NCBI RefSeq assembly: GCF_014645895.1
Contig: NZ_BMMP01000010.1
Coordinates: 62,001 to 126,000 of the forward strand
Origin: Streptomyces daqingensis
GTDB lineage: Bacteria > Actinomycetota > Actinomycetes > Streptomycetales > Streptomycetaceae
Reading direction: 5' to 3'
DNA length: 64,000 nucleotides
Shown piece after piece: positions 1 through 7,056 of the stretch (position 1 is the first letter of the stretch; each line of letters starts with the position of its first letter). The position numbers were made by a program, and so were the translations under genes. The notes under the pieces are model-generated. The model saw only the letters and a list, made by a program, of their open reading frames with translations, searched no databases and was not told the origin of the DNA.

Positions 1-1
1 G

Positions 2-1597
2 CGCTCGGCAGCGGACGACGAGGAGGTGCTGAAGAGGCACGCGGGCACCGCGGCCGGACAGCGCCTCGCCTTCCTCTTCACCGGGCAGGGCTCCCAGTAC
101 GCGGGCATGACCGCCGGCCTCTACCGGGACTCGCCGCTCTACCGCCGCTTCCTCGACGAGGCGGAGGCGGCGCTGCTGCCGTACACGCACACGCCGGTGC
201 GCGAGGCGATGTTCGGCACCGGCGAGGAGATCCACCGCACCGAGTGGACGCAGCCCGCGCTCTTCGCCGCCGGCTACGCCCTCGGCGCCACGCTCCAGGC
301 GCTGGGCGCTCGCCCGGAGCTCGTACTGGGGCACAGCGTCGGAGAGTTCGCCGCCGCGTGCCTCAGCGGCGCCCTGCCGCTGGAGGGCGCCGCCCGGCTG
401 GTCGCGGCGCGCGGGAGGCTGATGCAGCGGCTGCCGGCGGGCGGCGGGATGCTCGCGGTGCGCGCGAGCCGTGAGTCCCTCGAGGAGCGCGTCGCCGACG
501 AGCCCTGGGTGAGCATCGCCGTCGTCAACGGCCCGGAGGCCGTCGTCCTCTCCGGGGACGTGCCGGCGCTGGAGCAGATCGAGAAGGAGCTCGGCGCGGA
601 GAACGTACGCACCCGCCGGCTGACGGTCTCCCACGCCTTCCACTCGCCGCTGATGCAGCCGATGGTGGAGGAGTTCGCCGAGGTCGCACGCGAAGTGGGC
701 GGTGCCGCGCCCCGCGTCCCGTTCTACTCCACGGTGCTCGGCCGCCGCCTCCGCGACGGAGAGGCGCTGGACGCCGGCTACTGGACGTCGCACATCGCCG
801 CGCCCGTCGCCTACGCGGACGCCGCCGCGGCGCTGCTCGCGGACGGGCCGACACATCTGGTTGAGGCCGGCCCGCAGCCCACGCTGACGTCCCTCGCGCG
901 CCGTCTCGGCCCCCGCGCGCCGGAGTCGGGCGGCTTTCCAGCGGTCGCCGCGCCCGTCAAGGGCGCGGACTCCGGCGGCCGGGAACTGGCCGCCGTGCTG
1001 GCCGCGCTCTACAAGGACGGCCTCGAACCGGACTGGGACGCGGTGTACGAGCCGGGGGAGCGGCACCAGCAGCGGCTCGCGCCCTACGAGTTCTCCGCCG
1101 AGCACCGCTACTGGACGGCGGCGCCCGTACGCGCGCCCGCATCCGGCCCCGGACCGGACGGCGAGCCCGGCGTGGCCCCCGGCCAGGCGGCGCTGCCCGT
1201 ACCCGGCACCCGGGCCGAAGAGTCGAGCGCACAGGGCGTACTGCCGCCGGAACAGGCGCCGGCAGCGGACGGCGGCGACCCGGTAGCCGGCGCGGTACTC
1301 CGCGCGGTCGGGCAGGTCGGCGGCTACCCGCTCGCGGAACTCGGCCCCCACCAGCTGCTCTACGAGGACCTCGGCTTCGACTCCGTGATGGTGATGGAGC
1401 TCAAGCACCGCATCGAGGAGGAGCTGACGGACGGCGACGAACTGGACATGCAGGAACTGCTGCCGAGGCTCTCCTCCGTGGGCGATCTCATCGGCTTCCT
1501 GCGCGAGCACCCGGCCACGGCCACGGCAACGGCGGCCGGCACGAGCACCGGCCCGGCCACCGGCCCGGGCCCCGGCATCGAGGAGAGGACGGCATGA
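2..1597 (+). CDS. Polyketide synthase, C-terminal part (AT-ACP), 5' end outside window
   Basis: The frame is open from base 2, so the N-terminus (probably a ketosynthase) lies to the left; 531 residues are visible. Residues about 22-310 form an acyltransferase with GQGSQ near the start, nucleophile box GHSVG (Ser112) and HAFH at 211-214, the signature of malonyl-CoA selectivity. A typical post-AT linker ending in YW follows, then a Pro/Gly-rich linker. The acyl carrier domain at about 430-505 has GFDSV with Ser461 as the phosphopantetheine site. No ketoreductase, dehydratase or thioesterase is present after the AT, so the chain must be released by another protein. The stop overlaps the next ATG (ATGA), so these genes are translationally coupled. 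Domain calls are from visible motifs; the product is unknown. Confidence 0.9.
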   Translation, partial: RSAADDEEVLKRHAGTAAGQRLAFLFTGQGSQYAGMTAGLYRDSPLYRRFLDEAEAALLPYTHTPVREAMFGTGEEIHRTEWTQPALFAAGYALGATLQALGARPELVLGHSVGEFAAACLSGALPLEGAARLVAARGRLMQRLPAGGGMLAVRASRESLEERVADEPWVSIAVVNGPEAVVLSGDVPALEQIEKELGAENVRTRRLTVSHAFHSPLMQPMVEEFAEVAREVGGAAPRVPFYSTVLGRRLRDGEALDAGYWTSHIAAPVAYADAAAALLADGPTHLVEAGPQPTLTSLARRLGPRAPESGGFPAVAAPVKGADSGGRELAAVLAALYKDGLEPDWDAVYEPGERHQQRLAPYEFSAEHRYWTAAPVRAPASGPGPDGEPGVAPGQAALPVPGTRAEESSAQGVLPPEQAPAADGGDPVAGAVLRAVGQVGGYPLAELGPHQLLYEDLGFDSVMVMELKHRIEEELTDGDELDMQELLPRLSSVGDLIGFLREHPATATATAAGTSTGPATGPGPGIEERTA

Positions 1598-2661
1598 ACG
1601 GGACGCACCACGGCCCGGCGGACCCCGGCGGGAGGCCGGACGGCAGCAGGCAGGCGTACCTGGCCTCGGTCGGCACGGCACTGCCCGGCGACCCCGTCGA
1701 CAACGCGACGCTCGCCAAGACGCTGGGCGTCAACGAGGAGTGGATCGAGCACTTCATCGGCACCAGGACCCGGCACTTCGCCCGGGACCTGGGGACAGGC
1801 GAAGTGCGGTGGTCGCTGGCCGACCTGTGCGCGCAGGCCGCGCAGCGCGCCCTCTCGGCACCCGGCTGCGACCCGGACGACGTCGAGTTCGTCGTGCTGG
1901 GCACCGCCACGCCGGACACGCTGATGCCGGCGACGGTCAACCACGTCGCCGACCAGCTCGGTCTCGACCAGGTCCCCACCTTCCAGCTCCAGTCGGGCTG
2001 CGCCGGCGCCGTCCAGGCGCTGAGCGTCGCGCGCAGCATGATCGCGTCGGGTGAGTACCGCACCGGTCTCGTCATCGGGGGCGACGTGTGCAGCAAGCAC
2101 CTCGACCTCCAGCGCGACCTGTCCGGCGCCGCCCCCGGCGACCTGGTCAACTTCGTGCTCTTCGGGGACGGAGCGGGCGCCGCCGTCCTCACCGCCGAGC
2201 CGGCCGGGCAGCGTGTCGCCGTACGCGAGGTCCTCAACAGGTTCACCGGGCTGGGCCGCGAACCGGGCCAGGTCATCGAGTGGTTCGGGCTCGCCGACAG
2301 GCACGAGGACCGGCAGGCCCTCACCGAGGACTACAAGGCCATCGAGGAGTCCGTCCCGGTGATGGCCGTGGAGATCCTCTGGGAGCTGCTCGGCGAACTC
2401 GACTGGCAGCCAGAGGAGTTGGACTACCTGCTGCCGCCGCAGCTGTCGGGGCGCATGACGAGCCTCATCACCGAGCGGCTCGACGTGCCCTCCGCGACGG
2501 AGATCTCCTGCGTGGCCGACACCGGCAACAACGGGAACGCCCTGCCCTTCCTGCAGATCGAGAGGCTGCTGGAGGGGATGACGGCGGGCCAGCGGGCCCT
2601 CGCGGTCGCCGTCGAGTCCAGCAAGTGGATCAAAGCCGGTTTCGCCCTGGAGAAGATATGA
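1594..2661 (+). CDS. KAS III (FabH-like) condensing or acyl-transfer enzyme with altered triad
   Basis: 355 residues with the overall length and layout of beta-ketoacyl-ACP synthase III. The nucleophile is Cys136 in SGCAGAVQAL, and the GDGAGA loop and late Asn (312/313 in TGNNGN) are present. The usual PHQAN box reads PPQLS at 281-285, so the position of the catalytic His is Pro282. Such enzymes in PKS clusters often act in chain release or ester formation instead of fatty-acid initiation. KAS III proteins of tetronate clusters join a polyketide to glyceryl-ACP, and the free ACP and E2-like neighbours support that comparison. The ATG overlaps both the preceding stop and, at the other end, the next start. 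Family assignment is firm; the reaction is inferred. Confidence 0.85.
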   Translation: MNGTHHGPADPGGRPDGSRQAYLASVGTALPGDPVDNATLAKTLGVNEEWIEHFIGTRTRHFARDLGTGEVRWSLADLCAQAAQRALSAPGCDPDDVEFVVLGTATPDTLMPATVNHVADQLGLDQVPTFQLQSGCAGAVQALSVARSMIASGEYRTGLVIGGDVCSKHLDLQRDLSGAAPGDLVNFVLFGDGAGAAVLTAEPAGQRVAVREVLNRFTGLGREPGQVIEWFGLADRHEDRQALTEDYKAIEESVPVMAVEILWELLGELDWQPEELDYLLPPQLSGRMTSLITERLDVPSATEISCVADTGNNGNALPFLQIERLLEGMTAGQRALAVAVESSKWIKAGFALEKI

Positions 2662-2906
2662 ACACCAGCAGTGCCCCCGCGTTCACCCTTGCCGACTTCA
2701 CGCGTCTCGTCAGCGAGGAACTCGACCTGCCCGCCGAACCCGCCCAGATCACCGCGGACTTCGACGAGATCCCCGACTGGGACTCCCTCCACCTGCTCAA
2801 GCTCATCACCGCGCTGGAGCCGGCCACCGGCCGTGCCGTGCCGGTCGGCAAGGTGCTGGAAGCGCGCAGCCTGAAGGAGATCTACGACCTGGCGGTGGCG
2901 GATTGA
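2658..2906 (+). CDS. Free-standing acyl carrier protein
   Basis: 82 residues with the predicted phosphopantetheine site Ser43 in DWDSLHLLKL, preceded by an acidic stretch (ITADFDEIPD) as in discrete ACPs. It starts at an ATG overlapping the KAS III stop by four bases (ATGA), and its TGA overlaps the following TTG start, so it sits inside a tightly coupled operon. In tetronate pathways a discrete ACP carries the glyceryl unit; here it could carry that or another extender or leaving unit. The gene is short and easily missed because a longer out-of-frame reading covers it, but composition, Ser motif and junctions are convincing. Confidence 0.85.
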   Translation: MNTSSAPAFTLADFTRLVSEELDLPAEPAQITADFDEIPDWDSLHLLKLITALEPATGRAVPVGKVLEARSLKEIYDLAVAD

Positions 2907-3793
2907 GCGCCCCTCCGCCCAGGGCGAGCATGCCTTCGCCCGAGGCGCCGGAGCAGGGGGACGGCGTGCACACCGTCGTGGAGAGACGGCGCCGCCACAC
3001 CCTGTACTTCCTGGAGTGGGCCGCCCGGCAGCGCCCGGTGCACCTGGACACCGAGGTCGACATGACCCGCGTGCAGCAGCACCGCGCCGCCGCCCGCGAG
3101 AGCGGCGTGCGCTACTCCGTGGTGAGCTACCTCCTCCTCGCCGCGGGCCGCGCCCTGCACAGCCACCCCCGCGCCAACGCCGCGATGGCCCCGGGCTGGC
3201 CCGGTGCGCTGCGCCGTCCGCGGGTGATGCGCTTCGGCACGGTCACCGGGAAGCTCGCCCTCGACCGGGACGTCGGCGGCGAACGCGCCGTGCTGTCCGC
3301 GCTCGTACCCGGCCTGGAGAGCGCGGGACTGGAGCGGATACAGCAGCGGGTGGACCGCTACCGCGGTCAAGGAGCCGCCGGACTGCCCGAGTTCGAGGGC
3401 GTGCGGAAGCTCGGGCGGCTGCCGTCCCCGCTGGGACGCGCGGCCTTCGCCGCCGCCCTGCGCGGCACGCGCTGGCGTTCCGGGCTCTTCGGCACCGTCT
3501 CCGTCAGCTCGCTGGGCCACCGTCCCGTCGACGGCTTCCACTCCGCGGGCGGCACCGCGGTGACCCTGTGCGCCGGGCAGATCGCCGAGCGCCCCGTGGT
3601 GCGCGCGGGCCGTATCGTCGCCGCGCCCGTGATGCGTCTCGGCCTCACCTTCGACCACAGGGTGATCGACGGTGCGGAGGCCGCCGACGTGCTGAGCCAT
3701 GTCCGGCTCACCCTGGAGGACTTCCATGACGGCAGCCCTGCGGAAGCCCGCGGGCCGGACGCCGGTGCGGCCCGTGCGGAGCCCGGGACCTGA
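2903..3793 (+). CDS. 2-oxoacid dehydrogenase E2-type acyltransferase domain protein (no lipoyl domain)
   Basis: 296 residues matching the catalytic domain of dihydrolipoamide acyltransferases. The C-terminal active-site motif is intact as DHRVIDG, with His252 and Asp256. There is no lipoyl domain or E1/E3-binding domain, so it is not a part of a classical dehydrogenase complex. Stand-alone proteins of this type in tetronate clusters (Agg4-like) acetylate the tetronate hydroxyl before elimination. An acyl-transfer tailoring role is therefore inferred from context. The start chosen is a TTG overlapping the ACP stop; an ATG at 2930 would shorten the protein by nine residues. The 3' end overlaps the next gene by 68 bases. 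Confidence 0.75.
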   Translation: MSAPPPRASMPSPEAPEQGDGVHTVVERRRRHTLYFLEWAARQRPVHLDTEVDMTRVQQHRAAARESGVRYSVVSYLLLAAGRALHSHPRANAAMAPGWPGALRRPRVMRFGTVTGKLALDRDVGGERAVLSALVPGLESAGLERIQQRVDRYRGQGAAGLPEFEGVRKLGRLPSPLGRAAFAAALRGTRWRSGLFGTVSVSSLGHRPVDGFHSAGGTAVTLCAGQIAERPVVRAGRIVAAPVMRLGLTFDHRVIDGAEAADVLSHVRLTLEDFHDGSPAEARGPDAGAARAEPGT

Positions 3794-4607
3794 GGGTGAC
3801 TGGACCACCCGGCTCCGGGCCGATCTGGCCCAGCACGCGCACGCCGTCGTCCACTCCCGCACGGAGGACTGGGCGGCCCCCGCACGGCAGCCGCCCCATG
3901 TCCGCGAGGCGCTGCTCCGCACGGAACTCGGGCCCCGCGACTGGGAGCGCTACCTCGGCCTGCGGGTGCCGGCGGTGCGGGAGCGGTTCGCCGCGTCCCG
4001 CCGGCTGCTGAAGGCCGCTGTCGCCGCGGCGGTCCGAGTGGCCCCGCATGAAGTGGAGTTGGCGTACACCCCTGCAGGGCGTCCGTACCTGCACGGCTAC
4101 GACGCGGTGCACATCGCCCTCAGCCACACCGGCAGCCTGCTTCTGGCGGGACTCGCCACCTGCGGCGTGATCGGAGTGGACGCCGAGCTCAGCGACCGCC
4201 CCCTCTACGGGCCGGGCCTGTGCCGGCAGTCCTGCACTCCGCACGAGGCGGGAGCCCTCCAGGCGCTGCCGCGCGGCGAACGGAATCCGGCGCTGGTGCG
4301 GCTGTGGACGCTGAAGGAGGCCTACAGCAAGGCCACAGGTCTCGGACTGGCCGCCGGATTCACCGAGTTCGGCTTCCCCGTCGACGCCGCGGCCCACGTC
4401 CCGGCCCACGTCCCCCTGTGCCGTCCCGACGGCACTCCCGCTCCCGGCTTCGAACGCGCCTGGACCTTCCGTACCTGCCTCCTCGACGGGCGCTACACGG
4501 CGGGAATCGCCGTGTGCGACGCGGGCTTCGGCCCCACGAGGGACGTCGCCGCGTCCACGGCGCTCGACGCCGCCGTCCTGGACGCCATGTCGCACGCCGA
4601 GAGCTGA
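3726..4607 (+). CDS. Sfp-type 4'-phosphopantetheinyl transferase
   Basis: 293 residues; transfers phosphopantetheine from CoA to carrier-protein serines. The two metal/substrate motifs are clear: GVDAE (Asp152, Glu154) and LWTLKEAYSK (Lys197, Glu198, Lys202). ATG 3726 is preceded by GGAGGA at 3715-3720 and overlaps the upstream gene by 68 bases, so it is co-translated with the acyltransferase. As the last gene of the run it most likely activates the PKS ACP and the free ACP encoded just upstream. The N-terminal 30 residues are basic and Pro-rich, unlike the conserved core, so a slightly later start cannot be excluded. Confidence 0.9.
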   Translation: MTAALRKPAGRTPVRPVRSPGPEGDWTTRLRADLAQHAHAVVHSRTEDWAAPARQPPHVREALLRTELGPRDWERYLGLRVPAVRERFAASRRLLKAAVAAAVRVAPHEVELAYTPAGRPYLHGYDAVHIALSHTGSLLLAGLATCGVIGVDAELSDRPLYGPGLCRQSCTPHEAGALQALPRGERNPALVRLWTLKEAYSKATGLGLAAGFTEFGFPVDAAAHVPAHVPLCRPDGTPAPGFERAWTFRTCLLDGRYTAGIAVCDAGFGPTRDVAASTALDAAVLDAMSHAES

Positions 4608-4612
4608 GGGAA

Positions 4613-4646
4613 CCCGGCCGCCGAAGACGACCTCCCGGCGGCCGGG
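4613..4646 (+). terminator. Hairpin terminator closing the PKS operon
   Basis: A perfect 10-bp stem (4613-4622 with 4637-4646) begins six bases after the PPTase stop and is followed by a short pyrimidine run. No long T tract, as is usual in high-GC actinomycetes. Confidence 0.7.
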
Positions 4647-4697
4647 CTCTTCTCATGGTCGGGGCGGACGCGTGGTCCGGCTTGTCCGTCCGGACGG

Positions 4698-5294
4698 TCA
4701 GAAGTTGCCGTTCGACAGGATCTCGCCGTCCCTGTCGTAGACCGTCACCAGTCCGTTCTCGCTGCTCCTCCAGTCGGCGAAGGCGCTCGCGATCAGCTTG
4801 CCGTCCTTGGAGTGGGCGCCCATCATGCCGCCGCTGTAGTCGGTGAACACGTCAGCGGTATCCATGATGTCGTTCTGCTCGTCGGCTCCCTGGACCTTGG
4901 TCACGTGTCCGACCGCCTCCTTCTCCGTGGTGGTGCCGTTCTTCTCCACGAACGCCTTGAACCGCTCCGCCTGGGTGGCGGTGGCTTTCGCGTCCTTCTC
5001 GGGCTTCGCCACGTCCTTCCCGGGCGGATTCCCCGCCTTCCCCTCGGACTCCGGCGCCTCTTCGGGCTGTTCCGCCGTCTTCATCGGTGTCGCGGCGACG
5101 GACGTGTCCGGGCGCTTGCTCCCCCCGTCGCCGTCGCTGAAGGCGGCCACGGCGACGACGGCGATGAGGAGGCAGGCTGCCAGGACGCCGAGGCACGAGA
5201 GGCCTATCACCTTCCCGGCGCCCGTCTTCCTCGGCGGCTGCGGCGTCGGCGGGTACGGCTGCTGGGGGGCACCCCATGCGGGCTGGTTGCTCAT
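4698..5294 (-). CDS. Single-pass membrane protein of unknown function
   Basis: 198 residues. The first 25 residues are Pro/Gln-rich and cytoplasmic in character, followed by a basic RKTG patch and one hydrophobic segment (about 28-52). Then comes a Lys/Glu/Ala-rich linker (about 55-110) and a small C-terminal domain. That domain contains ADVFTDYSGG and ends in VTVYDRDGEILSNGNF, which suggests an extracytoplasmic folded tail. ATG 5294 is chosen because GGAGTGGGACAG lies just upstream; longer readings add residues without a ribosome site. It converges with the PKS operon and diverges from the hydrolase gene. I recognise no named family. Confidence 0.7.
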   Translation of the reverse strand: MSNQPAWGAPQQPYPPTPQPPRKTGAGKVIGLSCLGVLAACLLIAVVAVAAFSDGDGGSKRPDTSVAATPMKTAEQPEEAPESEGKAGNPPGKDVAKPEKDAKATATQAERFKAFVEKNGTTTEKEAVGHVTKVQGADEQNDIMDTADVFTDYSGGMMGAHSKDGKLIASAFADWRSSENGLVTVYDRDGEILSNGNF

Positions 5295-5572
5295 CTGTCC
5301 CACTCCGATGCTGTGTTGGAACTGCGGCTGCGAGGTGGCAGTTGTGTGACACTCCGGCATATCAGGAGGTTGTAAACTTCTGCGTCGATTACCAGCCTTT
5401 CCTTCCGGCGGCTACCGGCCATGGAAAGGTGCCGGTCCCGCCCTCCCCGCCCCCCGCTTCAGCTGGGCGAAAGCCGCGCCTCCGCCGCGTACAAGGCGGA
5501 CCCAAGGGGGCCCTTCGACACTGGGCGCGGGCTCCGAGAGCCCCCGCGAACCCGGATCCGGACGGTGAGGCA

Positions 5573-6703
5573 ATGGACCACCTGCAAGAGCTGAAGGAAT
5601 TCGCCCGCCTGCACGCCCGCGGACAGGGGATGCGCCCCGCACGGGCCGCGCACGTCCTGGAGCAGATCACCAACGACACGCCGGGAGACCCGCGTTCATG
5701 GGCCCGGGTGTGGACCCTGCAGGGTGACGCCGCGGCGCGCCGCGGCGACCTGCTCGACGCGTGCCGCCACTACGCACTCGCCCGCTTCCCCAGTCACGCG
5801 GACGAGGACCGGCGCCGCGCGCAGCAGCTGTGCGTCGCCGCGTTCGACGAATGGCGGCGGGACCGACGGGACATCGAACGGCTGGAGTTCGCGCACCCCG
5901 ACGGCGACGTCGTGTGCTGGGCGAGCGGCCTGGACAGTAAACGGCCCAGGCCCCTGCTGCTCGTCATGGGCGGCATCGTCAGCGTCAAGGAGCAGTGGGC
6001 GCCGCTGCTGCCGAAGCTGCGGCGGCTGGGATTCGCCGTCGTCGTCGGGGAGCTGCCCGGCGTCGGGGAGAACACCTGCACCTACCACCCGGATTCCTGG
6101 CGGCTGTTGCCGTTCCTGCTCGACAGCCTCGCCGGCCGCGCCCGTACCGGCGAAGCCTCGCTCATGGCGCTCAGCTTCAGCGGCCATCTCGCGCTGCGTG
6201 CCGCGGCGGAGGACTCGCGCATCCGCAATGTCCTCACCGTCGGCGCACCCGTCCGCGAATTCTTCACGGACGCCCAGTGGTGGCCGCGGGTGCCCCGCAT
6301 CACCGTCGAGACGCTGCACCGCCTGACCGGCGTGCGGGATGCCGCGCAACTCCGGGCACTGCTGGGGCAGTTCGCCCTGACCGACGAGGTGATCAGGGCG
6401 CTGCGCATCCCGGTGCGGTACGTCGCCAGCAGCCGCGACGAGATCATCCCGGCCGCTGAGCACGCCCTGCTGAGCCGGGCCCAGGGTGACGTACGTGTGA
6501 AGGTTTTCGACGACGTGCACGGTTCACCTGCCAACCTCGGTGGTACCCGGAGATGGCTGCTCTCCTCGCTGCTGCGGCTGCAGTTCACCGGCCAAGGACG
6601 GCAGAACGCGGCGGCGGGATCCGGAGCGGACCAGGCTCCGGGGCGGCAGCCGGCCGATGCCGGCACCACGTCAGCGTCTTCCATGAGAGGCAACCATGAG
6701 TAA
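5573..6703 (+). CDS. Alpha/beta hydrolase, FrsA/Ayg1-like
   Basis: 376 residues. An N-terminal helical cap (about 1-105) precedes an alpha/beta-hydrolase core. A complete triad can be proposed: Ser201 in LSFSG, Asp289 in SRDE, and His316 in DVHGS. The cap-plus-core layout resembles FrsA/DUF1100 hydrolases and fungal Ayg1-type enzymes that shorten or cleave polyketide chains by C-C hydrolysis. Beside a PKS operon with no thioesterase, a chain-cleaving or releasing role is a reasonable inference. ATG 5573 has GTGAGG upstream. The last 35 residues are low-complexity and run into an overlapping short ORF. Confidence 0.75.
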   Translation: MDHLQELKEFARLHARGQGMRPARAAHVLEQITNDTPGDPRSWARVWTLQGDAAARRGDLLDACRHYALARFPSHADEDRRRAQQLCVAAFDEWRRDRRDIERLEFAHPDGDVVCWASGLDSKRPRPLLLVMGGIVSVKEQWAPLLPKLRRLGFAVVVGELPGVGENTCTYHPDSWRLLPFLLDSLAGRARTGEASLMALSFSGHLALRAAAEDSRIRNVLTVGAPVREFFTDAQWWPRVPRITVETLHRLTGVRDAAQLRALLGQFALTDEVIRALRIPVRYVASSRDEIIPAAEHALLSRAQGDVRVKVFDDVHGSPANLGGTRRWLLSSLLRLQFTGQGRQNAAAGSGADQAPGRQPADAGTTSASSMRGNHE

Positions 6704-6875
6704 GCCCCGCCAGTACGGTGCCCGGCCGTCGACCGTACGGCCCTGGTACACGCTCGCAGCGCTCGGTGTCCTCGAGAGCGATCTGACCTCGACGCGGCGC
6801 AATCCGGCTCCGCCCGCGCGGGACCGCGCGCACCGGAACCCGGGCGGACGTCCCGCGGGCGGCGACCAGCCGTGA
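6696..6875 (+). CDS. Short ORF (59 codons) coupled to the hydrolase gene
   Basis: Starts at an ATG inside the hydrolase stop region (ATGAGTAA, 8-bp overlap), with AGAGG about six bases upstream, and ends directly before a strong hairpin. It encodes a basic, Arg/Pro-rich peptide with one more hydrophobic stretch (WYTLAALGVLE, about 17-27) and no Cys. The good ribosome site and the terminator right after its stop argue that it is translated. Function unknown; a peptide precursor or small accessory protein are both only possibilities. Confidence 0.45.
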   Translation: MSKPRQYGARPSTVRPWYTLAALGVLESDLTSTRRNPAPPARDRAHRNPGGRPAGGDQP

Positions 6876-6878
6876 CGC

Positions 6879-6914
6879 CGTGGGCGGCCGGGCCGTGAAG
6901 CCCGGCCGCCCACG
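6879..6914. terminator. Perfect 15-bp bidirectional terminator hairpin
   Basis: 6879-6893 and 6900-6914 are exact reverse complements with a 6-base loop. It starts four bases after the 59-codon ORF and lies between this operon and the convergent regulator gene, so it can stop transcription from both sides. Confidence 0.8.
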
Positions 6915-6937
6915 GGGCCACGCGGCCGGCGCCGGTC

Positions 6938-7056
6938 CGGGCCGCCGCGGCTCTCGCCGCCGGTCTCAGGCCGCCGCGATATCCGCCGCCGGAGCGGGCC
7001 GCCGCGGCTCTCGCCGCCGGTCTCAGGCCGCCGCGATATCCGCCGCCGGAGCGGGC
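6938..7056. repeat. 57-bp tandem duplication spanning a stop codon
   Basis: Two identical copies with period 57 (6941-6997 and 6998-7054). The right copy holds the last ten codons and TGA of the SARP-like gene; the left copy repeats them in frame after the stop. Because 57 is a multiple of three, read-through of the first TGA would add 19 residues and meet the duplicated TGA. Confidence 0.9.
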
